Assembly (NCBI RefSeq): GCF_002078875.1
Contig: NC_034413.1
Location: forward strand, 65,778,802 to 65,842,801
Length of the DNA: 64,000 bases
Source: Numida meleagris
Taxonomy: Eukaryota > Chordata > Aves > Galliformes > Numididae
Direction of reading: 5' to 3'
The position numbers and the translations under genes were made by a program. Below are positions 1-13,100 of this stretch, piece after piece (the stretch's first letter is position 1; each line of letters starts with the position of its first letter). Under the pieces are notes generated by a model, which searched no databases, was not told where the DNA came from, and saw only the letters and a program-made list of their open reading frames with translations.

Positions 1-918
1 TCTTGAGCTCCTTTCTAAAGCCTGGTGGCTTAGCAGAGTTGTCTATGTAAATATATACATGGCGTTACTGAAGGCTGCAGCTAGATAAGGTAATGGTTTG
101 GGGAATGGCAATTAGTCCTTGTGTTGTCTTATATCCCGCTGATCTCCAGGTAATGTGTTCTTGTAGACCAATTTTTCTTTCCTTAGGACTTAGTTGATAG
201 GACAAGAGGGAGAAAGATTGATGCTCCGGTGACACATTGCTCACATGACAGTGGACTTCCCTGCTTTTTTTATAAGAGATGTCAACAGGCATCAAAAGGC
301 TCCTAAACCAATGCTACTATATTTCAGTCTGGGTCTGGCCCAAATTCCATCCCTTGTGTATCTGCTGTAGAATATTTCACAGGCAGCAGGGGAATCAGCT
401 TGACCTTACTTTATAGATGCTAACTAATAGCAAGAGAGACTCCAGCTCCTTTCAGTCATTGTACTTGTATGCCAGCAACATAAAAATGGGGAAGACTCTT
501 AAGAGAATTTGTCCTGACAGTAATCTGCAGTGCAACATTTTATCCAAAGGCAATTCAGTATTCTGTAGACTTTCCATAAAATAAAGATGATGAAGACTGT
601 GCCAAATAAATTATTTGATTTCCTTTCAAAATAGGACAGTATATTCCACTCCGTACAGGGAATCAAGCATGTTTTTTAGCTTAATTCTATACCATTCCTA
701 TCTGATAAACAGAGCAGAAATAGCAGCATCTTAGTACCACACACAGCATTTATTTTCTGAAAATCAAGTAGAAAAGTCTTTTGAAGCCAGAAGGCATAAA
801 CACTGAAAATGTATATTACAAGCATGTACCAATGGAGGGATTGTTAAAAGATCAAAATAATGAGAAGTAAAGCAGAGGAACATCAAAGCTTTCCAGGCTA
901 TGTATTTCTGCCTTGATT

Positions 919-952
919 AGGAGGAAGGAGGGAAGAAGGGGGGGAAAGAAGG
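919..952 (+). repeat. 34 nt homopurine tract
   Basis: Uninterrupted A/G run containing seven consecutive G (938-944), flanked by pyrimidines. Low-complexity sequence with triplex-forming potential. Confidence 0.85.
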
Positions 953-3900
953 CTTTAGATCAATAGGAAATGGCCCAATCACCTCAAAGTCAAAGGCAGC
1001 ACCATTCAAATGTGTACAATTTACAGGAATTGCTAGAGCATCTCAATCATAAAAGTCCCCCGTGATCTGACAGTACTCACACCATACTTAGCAGGTACAC
1101 AGAAAGAGTCGAGATCATCTTATCTGAAGGAAACTCCTTTTTAAAAGTAAGGCTAGATAGATTTTCATTTTGTCTTTCATCCCTCTGATTAAGTTCATCT
1201 CTCTTTGGTCCTCCTAAGATTTCTTTCATCTGCTGTGTAGTCTGTATGATCTAAGCAACTATCTTTTGTGAAAGTCATTTTTGGGGTCCCTTTTTTAAAT
1301 GATGGATTGTCATTAAACAGTAGAGTAGATGAAAGAGGTCCAAGGAGAACCAAACTGCATGGAGACTTACTCAGGATGATGAAAGACATGAGGAGAGACA
1401 TAATGAAGAGCAATCTCTCCTTCCAACTGGAGACAGGCTCTTCCAATTACTACTTGTTTTAGCATCAACTTCCAGTGATTTAAAATTCAGGCTACGAACC
1501 ATTGATTCAGGCTTTTCATAGAAAACTGAGGAGCTTCTATTGTACAGGCCTGGGTGGTCATGTTCCATGCTTTATGCAGAGGATGTGATAAACTGTAACA
1601 GAAATCCTTTCTGTGGGTTGTAAATAGACCTATTTGCATAATGCTGTCTGCTCCTTTTCAAAAATACAGGAGCCATTTCACTCCAAAACTCTGCTTTGTT
1701 GACTTAGAACCTAAAACAGGAGGTTTTATAATCCTTAATATTTTATATGAGCTCATGTAACTGTCACTGTAACTAGATATAAAAATATCTGATTTTTTTT
1801 GATGTTTTTCCTGGTCTGTTGGTTTCTTCTGTGTCTGGTATACTGCAATTTCATGAATTAACCCTTCAGTGTGTAAACTGTTTTACTTCATCGATGATTT
1901 TAAATTAAATCATCCTTTGTTCTTGATACATTTGAGTCCAGTGTTGTTCCCTTTTCTGTTTGCTGTTTTGTACAGCACGTCAGTGTCCCTCTTGTTCACA
2001 TCTCCACGCTGTAGGCAGTCCCGTTCAGTACTGATGTAGATCTACTTTTGCTTTTATAAATTTTTCATTTCCTTCTTGTTATGGTTGTGCTGTTTACAAA
2101 TCCAAAGATAGTTCATGCCAAAGCCATTGTGGTTCATAGGAAATTGTTAAAAATTTATCTAAGCTGTGCATGATGAGATCCACGTTCTCTGGAAAATGGC
2201 CCGAAGGAGAACTTTTCTTCAAATAGGCTGCTTAAACTAGAAACCTTGAAGCGTGACCAAAAAATAAGCAAATTTGTTGAGAAGCTTTTATACTCTAAAT
2301 TGTTGGAAAAACTTTAGAGATGCTTTTCTCCGAGCAATTTCTGGAATAATGCCATCTTGTCCATAACGATCTCGGTCAAGTGGAATACTGAGTTCCAGAA
2401 ATTCCAGCGATGTTAACTGGGACGGATAAAGAAAACATTTGTTCTTACAGTAAGGTGGTACCAAAGAGACTTAGTAAAGTTGCATTTTGCATTTTTTTCT
2501 TGTTCTACATTTGTTAGAACATACTTCTAATTGGAAATTACTGAGTCAGATTTCTTTAAATGCTGTTACTGAACATAAATATTACAATCCTAAATGACAG
2601 AGCTCATCAGTGTGGCTTACTGTAAGTCTGTAGGCACAACATATGTTAAATGTGGCATGCCGCAAAGGTGCAAAATGAATCACGATGCCATGTTAATTGA
2701 ATGTGAACTTGTATATTTATGCTACTCCAGCAGCTTCATGTCTGCAGTTGAGGATTTAGACATGACTTCTCAATTTCAGAATTAAATGAATAACTGTGGC
2801 TCAAACTGCCTTTCAAAAATCCCATAATCTTACTTTCAAACAGGTGCACTAAAGTGGCAGTATGGTACCTGGAAGTGACTGGAATACTTATGAAATACTT
2901 GTACTTATGAGGAAACTTGAAGTAGTTGTGAAATAGTCAGTATTACCTGCATCTCCTGTACACATCCAGTGGTGCTCTCTTCTCTTGGCCCAGTTTCTAA
3001 AGATGTTTATGTCACTGTGTTCTGCCTGACCTGGAATGAGAATTAATTGATTTCTTTTTAATTTTTTTTTAAGTAGCCTTTCTGCGTTAGGAGAGTGAGA
3101 AATGGTAGTTTCTACTGCAGAGAGGGTTGCCATTTATGGGATAGAGGTTTTCTTTAAGTTCCAAAATATTTTAAAAATATAATTTCAGCAGTATGTTTAG
3201 CATTTTTTAAAACAAATGTGATTATTGCAGCATTAATGCTTCTGAGCATTCTTCCTGTTAGAAACACTCCTTTCTTCTCTTTCATTAACGGTATTGTCAT
3301 AGAATTGCTTCTCAAAGGAGTCAGAAAAAGATTCAGTCTTCTTTATATTATAATAATTCAAGAGAAACCTCATCCAAAAAATTGGAATACCCCTGGAATA
3401 AAATTACTACACAAGAAAAAGCCATCTCTGCATTTCAGTGGCAATAGATAGTAATGAAAGGATGTCATCTTCTAACAAAGATTTTTCTAAAGTCAATTTT
3501 TTCCTGGCAGCCACTGGTTTTGTCTAGTGCATGCAGTATTTATTAAAGGATTTCTGGTATTGGCCTTGTGAAATAAGGAAAGTGTGGAATAATATATTCT
3601 GATATTTTACAGATTTTTCCTAAAGTAGGGTATTTTGTAATGTCAAATTTGGGTCTTGCATGTGAAGCCTTGTAGAAAATGTGACTTCCTATCTCTTTTC
3701 TAGGCAATTCTAACATCACTACTATCATTCCTTCCTGACAGTCCCCAGAAGTTTCAATTGTGTGATCATATATTTATTTGCTTTGATACATGCCCCAAGG
3801 TGATAGAAATTTCTTTTGAGTAATCTCTTTTCTGCTATCTCCTGGATATTAACTTTCTGTATCTTTGTTTCTCTCTCAGTCTTTGTGTTGGTAAAAGAAA

Positions 3901-6900
3901 AGCCCAAACTAGAGGTATGTTATATGTGGGAATCTAACCAGCCTATTAAAATGTAATAGGCTTGTCGAAGGCCATCTACTTCAGCATTTGTTTAATCCAG
4001 GGTGAAGTAGATCAGCATGTCCTCGAGGGATGTGTTACGTGACAGAGCAGCACTCCCAACTGCTGCTATGTGGTAAGAGTATGCGGGCTTCCATAGCCTC
4101 TGCCCTTTCTGACCATGAGTCTTCACCTCTGGTTTGTTTTGTTCCGTCTGCTGAGAGCATTTTATTAATAGGTACTTATTAACAATTTTTGAGGAATTCA
4201 AGCTGGAGCTGGGCTGCAGTACTGTGCAGATATGTAGACATGAACTCTTGAGAGATCCTGAAAGATTTAACTCTTCTGTTGCATTTAGCCCCACAGCGTG
4301 TGATGTGGTCACGACACACATTGCCAGTGAGGGACACTGGGACATGTTTTTCATTCATGTGCTGCAAATCAGACAGACTGCACTTGGGAGAAGTTGGTTT
4401 GACCAGCAAGTGCTTTCCCAGTACCGCCTTGAAATAATCAGTTAACGGAGCACATAAAAATCACAGCCTGCAAGATGGATTGGTTTTGAGCAGGCTACAT
4501 TGCTGGTGAAGTTGCATGTGAGCAAACGTCCAAACAATCAGAAAAAGACATTTGTGCCTTAAAATAAATACATATCTTCAGTGCATAGTTTCATGGAGTA
4601 TAAATTTTCATGTAATCTAAGCACATCTGCTCATAATAATTAACTTCTGTGGCGGACAAAAGGAAAAGCTACATCAGCTCTCTGGTATGACGAGATAGAT
4701 TGCTTGATTGTAATATTTATATGAAAATGGCTGCTTTTTATTCATTTTTGTTTTTAGGTCATGTATCTTGTTTTTTTTAGCCTATTTAAATGTAAATACT
4801 CTGAAAATCTGGTATGAAAGCATTAAACTTTCCAATTATAAGTGCTTTGATTAGAAACCAAGCAAAGAATGTCCCTGCTTTAATTGTCTTATCTGAAGAC
4901 TTTGAAAGATGCCTGACTTTGTTAGTTACTTGAATTTCACAGGTCAACATAAATGTTAGAAATAGCCATGAAAGAAATTTAGAAGGATTATGGAATTTCA
5001 TTTGACCCTGAGGCTTGGTGTTTCCAAGGGGCAAACTTAATAAGAATGAAACATAATAGCAGTTTACAGTTGGTCCTGTGGTATTGCAAGTATTAAATAT
5101 ACACAGTGATGGAAATAATAACCTGATGGGCTTCCAAAAATTAAATACAATGAATTCATAGGCTTTAGCTTAATAACATCTGAGTATGTGCTTTGTTGCA
5201 TGTAGGCTTTCAGATGTGATGGATGTGTGAGTACAGCTATCAATGAACGCTCGCCTGTCAAGGCGTTGGATCAGGGAGCCAAATGATCCTATTGTATTTT
5301 CTCCCAGTGCAATTGTTATCTTCTTCCGTTACTTGAAAACAAGTTGTACAGGTTATCCCCACTCTGGTTCCATTATGAAAGTGCTTTGTAGTCTCCTCTG
5401 CTTTTTTTTTTTTTCTTTGTTGATAAGGTGATTCCAACGTAACAGTGCTCTGGATAAGTGATATGCCTTCACCCACGGCATCTCTGCAGTCAGCGGTAAA
5501 ACTCAAGGTGTTTCCTTGAGCAGAAGCCCTCCTTTAACTTTTGTCCAGAAGCGTTAACACCAGAACATGACAGCTGGTGAACAAAAGCATCAAGGTGTGG
5601 AATTGGTTTGTCTGCCCGGCAGTGCTGCTGACACACTGTGCCATGTGGGGGCTCCTAGACTCATGTGGGAAAGGGAGCAACTGCATAAAACAAAGCCTGT
5701 AACCTCTGGCTGACCTATTTTCTTTTCTTTCTTTCTTCTCCTGTGGGGATAAAGACGAAGGAGTTCAGTCACAAGTTTTACCGGTGTTGAGTTTCTACAG
5801 GAAGACTGGTGTAAGCAAAAGAAATGATGTGTGGAGAGCGTTTATTGAGTGAAAGTCAGGGAAAGTTGCAGTAGGTGTGAACAGAATTTAGCCTACAATT
5901 TAAAAATCTTTCTAGGTTGCTCAAATCGTATTGATTAAATGATAAACAAAGCACTTTCTTGAAATCTCACGGTGACTGACATAGGCTCCTTGATCAAATT
6001 ATATAGCAAACAGAGCACTATAAAGGATAATGTCTTCACCAGTTACAGTTACATTTTTTTAAAAGAATTTCTTATTAAAAATTCTGTTGCACGATTTTCT
6101 CAGAAGATAAACTAGACTCAACAAACAAGTTAATGCAAAAAAAAGAAAAAAAAAAACTATTGCAGTGGCATCAATGAACAAATACACTAAGCAAATAAGC
6201 AATTTGCAGATAGTCAACATCACATGAAATGTTTATAAAGGTAATATTTAAGATCTCATAAAATCAAATTGTATTCTGATACAATAACAAAAGTCAGTAA
6301 TAAAACAGTGGTGAATCAGGTCCAGAGAGGAACATAAAGCAAAAGGCTGTGTTCTGTTTCAGTTTTTTAGTGCTAAGCATACTGTATATTTTTATGGGAA
6401 CTCCACCCAATATTTGCTTACCCGGTTACTCACCGCTGAGTGCGTGCATACAAATCAAACTGCTAAAGGCATGTGCTTTTTGATGCAATATAATTTAATT
6501 ATTAAGACAGCCATTTGGATGACATTTAGGATTTGTGGTGCTGAGCGTTTTTAGGCTTTTGTCCTCAAGGAAATAAGCTATTTCCTGTAGTGATGTGGGT
6601 AGAATGAGCGATCAGGGACAGTACTATGAAGCGGGGTGGCAGGGAGGTTAAGGATAACTGGAGAGCTGTACTTCCTTACAGCTCTGGAAATCCCAACTAC
6701 AGAATCCTGGGTTTTCTTTACAGGATTTTGTGCTGCATTTGGAGTTTCCTTCCAATCATCGAGGTCATTAATGACCTTGTAGAATCTGAATTAATAGTTT
6801 ATTCCATCTTAATTGTGAATGGTTGCAAACTTCTGTCTGCACATGTTCTTCTTGCTGATTTTTTTTCTACTCCCTACTTATTTTGGTAGGAAATCCCTTG

Positions 6901-7104
6901 GGTATCAGAAAGCAATCTGTGTCAAAAACACATTCAAAATTGGAGTTAGATAGCATGTGTTCTTTGTTTTCTCTCCTAGAGTCCATTAATCTGCTACAGA
7001 AAGAAAGTTGAGGCATTAAACTTTTTTAAAATTAATTTGGGGTGGGAGAGGTGTCAGTGGTGGTTGTTGCTGACATCAGTTGGATAATTACTTGTTCCAG
7101 TATA

Positions 7105-7128
7105 TTTGTGCAAATAAATTTGCACAAA
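7105..7128. repeat. Perfect 11 bp inverted repeat, 2 bp spacer
   Basis: TTTGTGCAAAT, then AA, then ATTTGCACAAA: arms of 11 bp without mismatch. Each arm contains TTGTGCAA or its complement TTGCACAA, which resembles a C/EBP-type site. The spacer is too short for an RNA hairpin loop, so a DNA-level palindrome or paired protein site is the more natural reading. Confidence 0.85.
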
Positions 7129-10122
7129 ATGTCCAGCCTCCTTTGTGTGTATTTTGATACTCCTCATCTTACAATATATAAAACAATAGCACAGTTACAG
7201 TCTAGGGAGGATGTTTCCTGATAAGGTGTGCTTGCTCTGTGAGATCTAAGATGCACATTTCTGACACATCACACTTGCTAGAACAAGGATTCATTAGGGC
7301 TGCCAATTTCAAACCAGCCAGCTTAACTTTGAGAACTTTTTCCGCTGTAGGCACCTTAGATCTTACCTTTATATTTACTGCTAATTGTAACACTTGCAGG
7401 ATTGCTGCTGATTTGCTCAGTGAATTCCAGTGCAAACTTTTCTTCTGTCTCTCTTTTGGGAGGTGGGATCAGAAGGTGGGAGAATGTCTGTCTCTCTCTA
7501 CATGTACGGAAGGATCCTTTGTAGCCTATAATGCCTTTTATTAGGTCTGAATTTTGTATGCTTGTGCTACAGTCTCCTTCTAATCCTCAAAAACTTGACC
7601 TAGTTTCTGGCATTCTTTGAGGACATTGAATAGCTTTTGACTGAGGTTCGCTGAGCTCTCATACTTTACCTTACCTCTGCCATCTCTGTGCCCAGTTCCT
7701 AATGAGACAGCTTTTGATTTGTCACTTGTCCTTTTTATGAACTCAAATTCCTTCAATTTCTTTTTCCTACCAGCCCAGCCTTCCAGGACACCTCACTTAG
7801 CTTTAATGCAACTATATTTATATGGATGCATTTGTCCACTCACTCATCTGAGCTGTTACCTGTAATTTTATGGCCATTCACTGTCATCCTGCCTTCCACG
7901 CTGATGGCCTCTGTTGGCTTATCATCTTGCTGATGATAAACCTTGCTGCGTGTCCCACACAACACCAGATGTTACCAGATTCACCAGGACAGTCTCTGGA
8001 TTGCCCATACTCTGAGCCATTCTGCATCCCCTTAGCACCAAGTGGGATGAGGTGGATGATGTCCTGCTGTTTGCTGCAAGTTCATCTCACTTGAGGCCCT
8101 TTGCCTGGCAGTTTGTATGTTCCTTTCCATTTGAACCATCTCCTGGGCATTCAGTAGGTCATCCTTCTCTGCAGGCTAGCCCAGAGATTGAAAAGTGTAT
8201 GATTTTTAGATGAAATAAGACATGTCACTGTTATTTGCATGTCCTTCCAGAAGAGCTGTACCACTCTGTGTTTCTATTCCCGTTGTGTGAATTCACCTCT
8301 TAAATTTTGATTGTGTCGGGGTTACGCTCAAAGATATGTGTTAATGTGATTGTTGTGTAAAAATTTACAGTCTGTTTTTTACAGCTTTGTTGAGTAAGTG
8401 CAGCTTTATTGTGAAACCTCAGTTATCTTCCTTGAAGTGTAATGCAAGGGGAAAAAAAAAAAAAAGCCAGCAAACACTTGTCCTGGAAGAGGCTGGTGGG
8501 GAAGGGGCATTGGGCAGCCTCTCTGTAGCAGAGATAAATCATCATTCTTTTCTGTATTTCCTTCTGTCACTTAATACGAAAGGAAAAGTTAAATATTTGC
8601 TATTTATTCAACATATTTGTAGGTGAAGCAAATCTTGCATTGATAAAGGATTATTTGATTTTGAGAAGTGATTACGTATCACGTGCTTGTTTGGGGTTGT
8701 TACTGAAGAGTCCCACTATCATTGTAACGGAAGGTATGCTAAACTTCATATTAAACTTATACGATGGGAAGGGTGGGTATTCGAAATATAAAATGTTGAA
8801 CATTTCCTCACTTCTTCACGGTCTTTGCTCGTTCTTTTTCTGGGTAAAGACTGTCAGTTTCATGTCTTCTCAGTGCATCCTCTGACTTTACATCCTATGC
8901 GTGCTTATTTTCTCTACAGTAATTTTATACAGCAGTGTGAAATAGGCTTCTGTTATATTCGGCAATGGAGGATACAGAATCTGTATAAAGCTGCATATGA
9001 ACCTTGGTTTTTTTGCTTGCTTAGTGTACTGGAAACCCTTATAGTCTCATCAAGACTTCTGGTTTATTGATAGCAGACATCAGCATTGGCAGCTCATCTT
9101 CTTTTTCTCTTTATTAGAAAGATTCTATCTATTGAGTAGAGGAAATAATTTTCTAGTTTTGTGTTCGTAGTTTGTTAGAATATATATGTCAATAGTAACT
9201 GCTGCTTTTCAAAATTCTCATCTCACCCAGGAGATAATCTTGTTTTGTTTTTCTTTTTTTTTTCTCCTTTCCTTTTTAAGTTTCCCCAAATTTTAACAGT
9301 TGTATCAGTACTTACGACAATGGGTTAATTGCTAAAATAGTCTTTCAGTGCATCCTTTCATAATTTTTGAGAAGTAGAGAATGACTTTTTTTTTTTTTAA
9401 CTTTTGGTGTAATCATTGATTTTACCAATGGTACTCATCAATACCTTTTTGTGTTGCCTTTTGATAAATCTGAATTTTGAGTATATGGTTAAGCATATAC
9501 CTCCAACGTGTGGTATTTAATCTAGATTTCTAACCTTTAAGTATTCTAACTGCTACATTTGATCCCTACATGGGAGGCTGCGGAGACGTCTTTGTTCACA
9601 TGTCTAATGCTTTATGAGATAAACAAATAAGTAATTCATGCCTTGTAGTCTCTGTGCGCCACATAATGATCTAGTCATAATTTTTGAGTCGACTGTCAAC
9701 ACACATTAAATCAGAGCATCTATTTGAAACAGTAGTATTTCATAAGCTGCATATGACAGTTCATTATCTTATCTGTGAGAACTCCTTTCTTTCTTCATCC
9801 TGCCTCAAAAACAATATCCTTGCGATTGAACTTTTGGTAAAAGTCAAGGTCACAGCTTTGGAATAAAATTACGGATGAGAATTGCCTGTCTCCATGTTGA
9901 AAATATGAGTAAATCAAGAGTACTGATATGGTAATCTACATCTACAGTATCTTCTCTTGTGGTTTATTGAAACAAAGGGTAAGAAGTTTTATTGACTTTT
10001 AAAAACTGTTCTTTTTAGTGAAGCTTCCTTCAAAAAGTTTCTCATTAATAATCTACATAGAGTTAACTATGGACTAAAAAAAAAAATTAAAAAAATTCAG
10101 GAAGTAAATTATAACACAAAGG

Positions 10123-10164
10123 TATATGTATGTACACACACATATATGTGCTCATATATATATA
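10123..10164. repeat. Alternating purine-pyrimidine low-complexity tract
   Basis: A TATATGTATGTACACACACA run followed by TATATGTG and CATATATATATA. Almost entirely alternating purine and pyrimidine, of the kind that is prone to length change and Z-DNA formation. Confidence 0.85.
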
Positions 10165-13100
10165 AAATAAAACCAACAAGGAATGGATTTTATGTATGTA
10201 TTTACATAGAAGAGTGACATCTGCTTAAATTAATGGAGTTAAGGAAATTCTCTTCAGGTTTGCTGAAATTTAGCAGTAATACTGTGTGTTTTCTGTCAAG
10301 GATGTTCCTTGAAGATGGCTGGGAAAGGGAGGAGACGGGAGTATTTTAATAAGAAATCCAAGTTTTTTTTCCCCTGGATTTGTATTTTTTTGTGGAACAA
10401 ATGTCATAAAAGGGGTTGTCCTAATGTGGAAGACCAATGCCATTTGGTTTCAGTTGATTAAAGGAAGCTGGAAAACAACTTTGCTTTAGATTATAAAAAA
10501 TGCAGCTAACGTACAATGCAGTGAGAGGATTTTCCCATAAATCCATTTCAGTTTGTGAACTGATTTTGATTTGATATTGTCAAATGTTTTGCTAATAAAT
10601 CAAAAATCTTTATATGAAATTTTAGTTACTTTATCAAGTGTTGCCCAAAATTACGGTCTTTATAACCTTTTAATTATTCTAGTAACTTCAGCTTTAGCTA
10701 ATAATTTGACTTTGTGACACTGAAAAATGTAGTCAATTTTTTTCATACTTTTGAACAAAACTCTGTATTTGACTTTTCATCTGATGGAAAGAATCCTATT
10801 GTGCTCCCTAAAAATGATATTCAGTACTTTGAAGGTTATTTCTAGATCATGGCTTTCTTAGTAATTCTGTGTTGCTGAGTGAATCACAAACCGTTTGCTC
10901 CTGGAGGAGACTCTATTTTAATAAAATTTTGGCATGCCTGGAAAACTTTATTTTATTTTTTAATTTTTTTCTAACAGAGAATAACTGTTTGGGTGATATA
11001 GCTGATAAAAAGAGCAATTCAACCCTTACCCTTAAAAAAAAAAATGAAAACAGCAACAAAATGCTAGTCTAATAAGCGTGCCTAGCAATAAATCCGCATT
11101 CTGTCCTTGTATTCCTTAGTGGGAAGAAGAACCAGCACTGCACATAGGATCATAAAAGCCCAGGGAAACCCTTTTCCATCAGCTACAGGTTACCCGGTAT
11201 TGGTAGAAATGCATAAGTCTGTGGACTGTGCGGTAAATCTGGAGAAGTCCCATATGTGGCTATCATCATCTCCCAGGGGAATTAATTAACATCCTCTTTT
11301 ACATCATTTGGCATTGTGCACAGATGTTGTGGGGTGAGGGGGTCTGAGCAGGCAGCTGTCACTGGGACACCTCCAGGCACCTGGGTTGCAGAGTTTGGGG
11401 TTTGGAACTGTGAACCGTGCTTACAGAGTTTGTAGGAGCTGTGGTCAGTTTTCTGCCTTAGTTCTTCACATGGTTTAAAGTTCTGCTCACTTGTTACCTG
11501 ATGAGATTGGCATGCTCAGCAACTGAAATCCTTTGTTGGAGTATTTCACCTACAGGATATATTACTTTTTATTGACCTCTTTAACAGGAGTGACTGGTAA
11601 CGCACTTGGCTGATACGTATAGATTTTTCGTCCTCTATTTTATTACTAAAAACCACTGCTATCCTATTTTTCAAGGATAAAATATAGAACAAAATTCATA
11701 CTTGACCTTGACCCTCATTCCTTTAGTGCAATTCCTTCCAGGGCCACATTTCCAAAGGAGCTTTCCCAGTAGGAGCTCCCCCAGCACACACCTCCCAACT
11801 TCTTTCTGTCTCTGCTACTGGCTTTCCCTGCTTGGGGATGTCCCTGGGCAGATGCCAATTTTAGTGGCGCTGATTGCACAGCTCTTCTGAAACGAGCAGG
11901 GAGCCCAAGAGCCTGACGAAGGAGGGGAGCTCAGGATGAAGGGATGTGGCTGATCCAGCCTGCCAGGCAGTCCTCCTGCTCCAATTTCTGTTTGCATTCT
12001 TTGTTCCTCTTTCTGTGCCTCATCCTTTATACTGCTGCGTCTTCCATTGGCATTTTGAACCGTGGGCAAAGCTATTTTCAAACACTGCCTCTGTTCAATT
12101 CCCTTTTAATAATTTTATTTTTATACACATCAGTGAGATCTGTTGTTGGGGGAAGAGTCATAATGGTAAATATCAGAGTTGTTTCTGAGGATCCTCCTTT
12201 TCCCTATTTGGTGATTCGAATTTTTCAAACTTAATTGATTTCTCTTTAATTCTTTGTTCCCTGCAGCCTTATAAAACCTAGAAGAATGTTAAGTTTTCAT
12301 TGCTTCTAGTATTTTGTTGCTAAGCTGCTGATTATTTTATAGTGAGGGATCTGACATACTCCACGCACTCCCCCATACATACCTGCTAGTGCTGCCTTGA
12401 TCTACTGAGTAGCAGTGTTAACCTTGGTTTTAGCTCTTGTTTAAAAATAAATGGATAGATTTTTTTATTTTTTCTTTTTCTGAGTTGAATTTTGCATTGT
12501 TTTGAGTATGTGAAAACTGCGGATGGAATCTTAATGTGGATGACATTTAATAATGTAATGCCAGACCTTCCTGGCATAAGGTCTAGTAGTTAGACTGATA
12601 CTCAATCTCTATAGTAATGTTTTTGCTTTGGTAAACCTCATCACTTCACATACCTCTTTGCAAGACTTTCTTTTGACTCAAGCTGTAAATGGAAGATGCA
12701 ATTTTATTGTAAGTATCTTGGATTAGGTATGCAGGATCTGGATTGGTTGATATTGCCTCTGATGTATGTGAGCAAAACTTTACAGTAATTTTTGCTGTTT
12801 CCATTCTAAAAGTTAGTTAACTGATAAGACATAACCCTGGAGTGTGGATCTTCAAACAGGACAAGACAAAGGTTTAAAGAGAAGTTGAGACAAAGATCTC
12901 AAGCGGAGAAGAATCTAGAAAAGGCAAAATATGGATGAAGTGTAAAGAATCCTTCAGTTCTCTGTAGCCATTCAAATCTTAATTTATTTGTCTTTCATGT
13001 CAAACTTGCTCATAGAAACAATTTACTACGAATTCTTGATGTGCTGTAAGTGTTTACACTTCCATTAGAGCAACAGAAAAAGTTGGTTGGTTTCCCAAAT

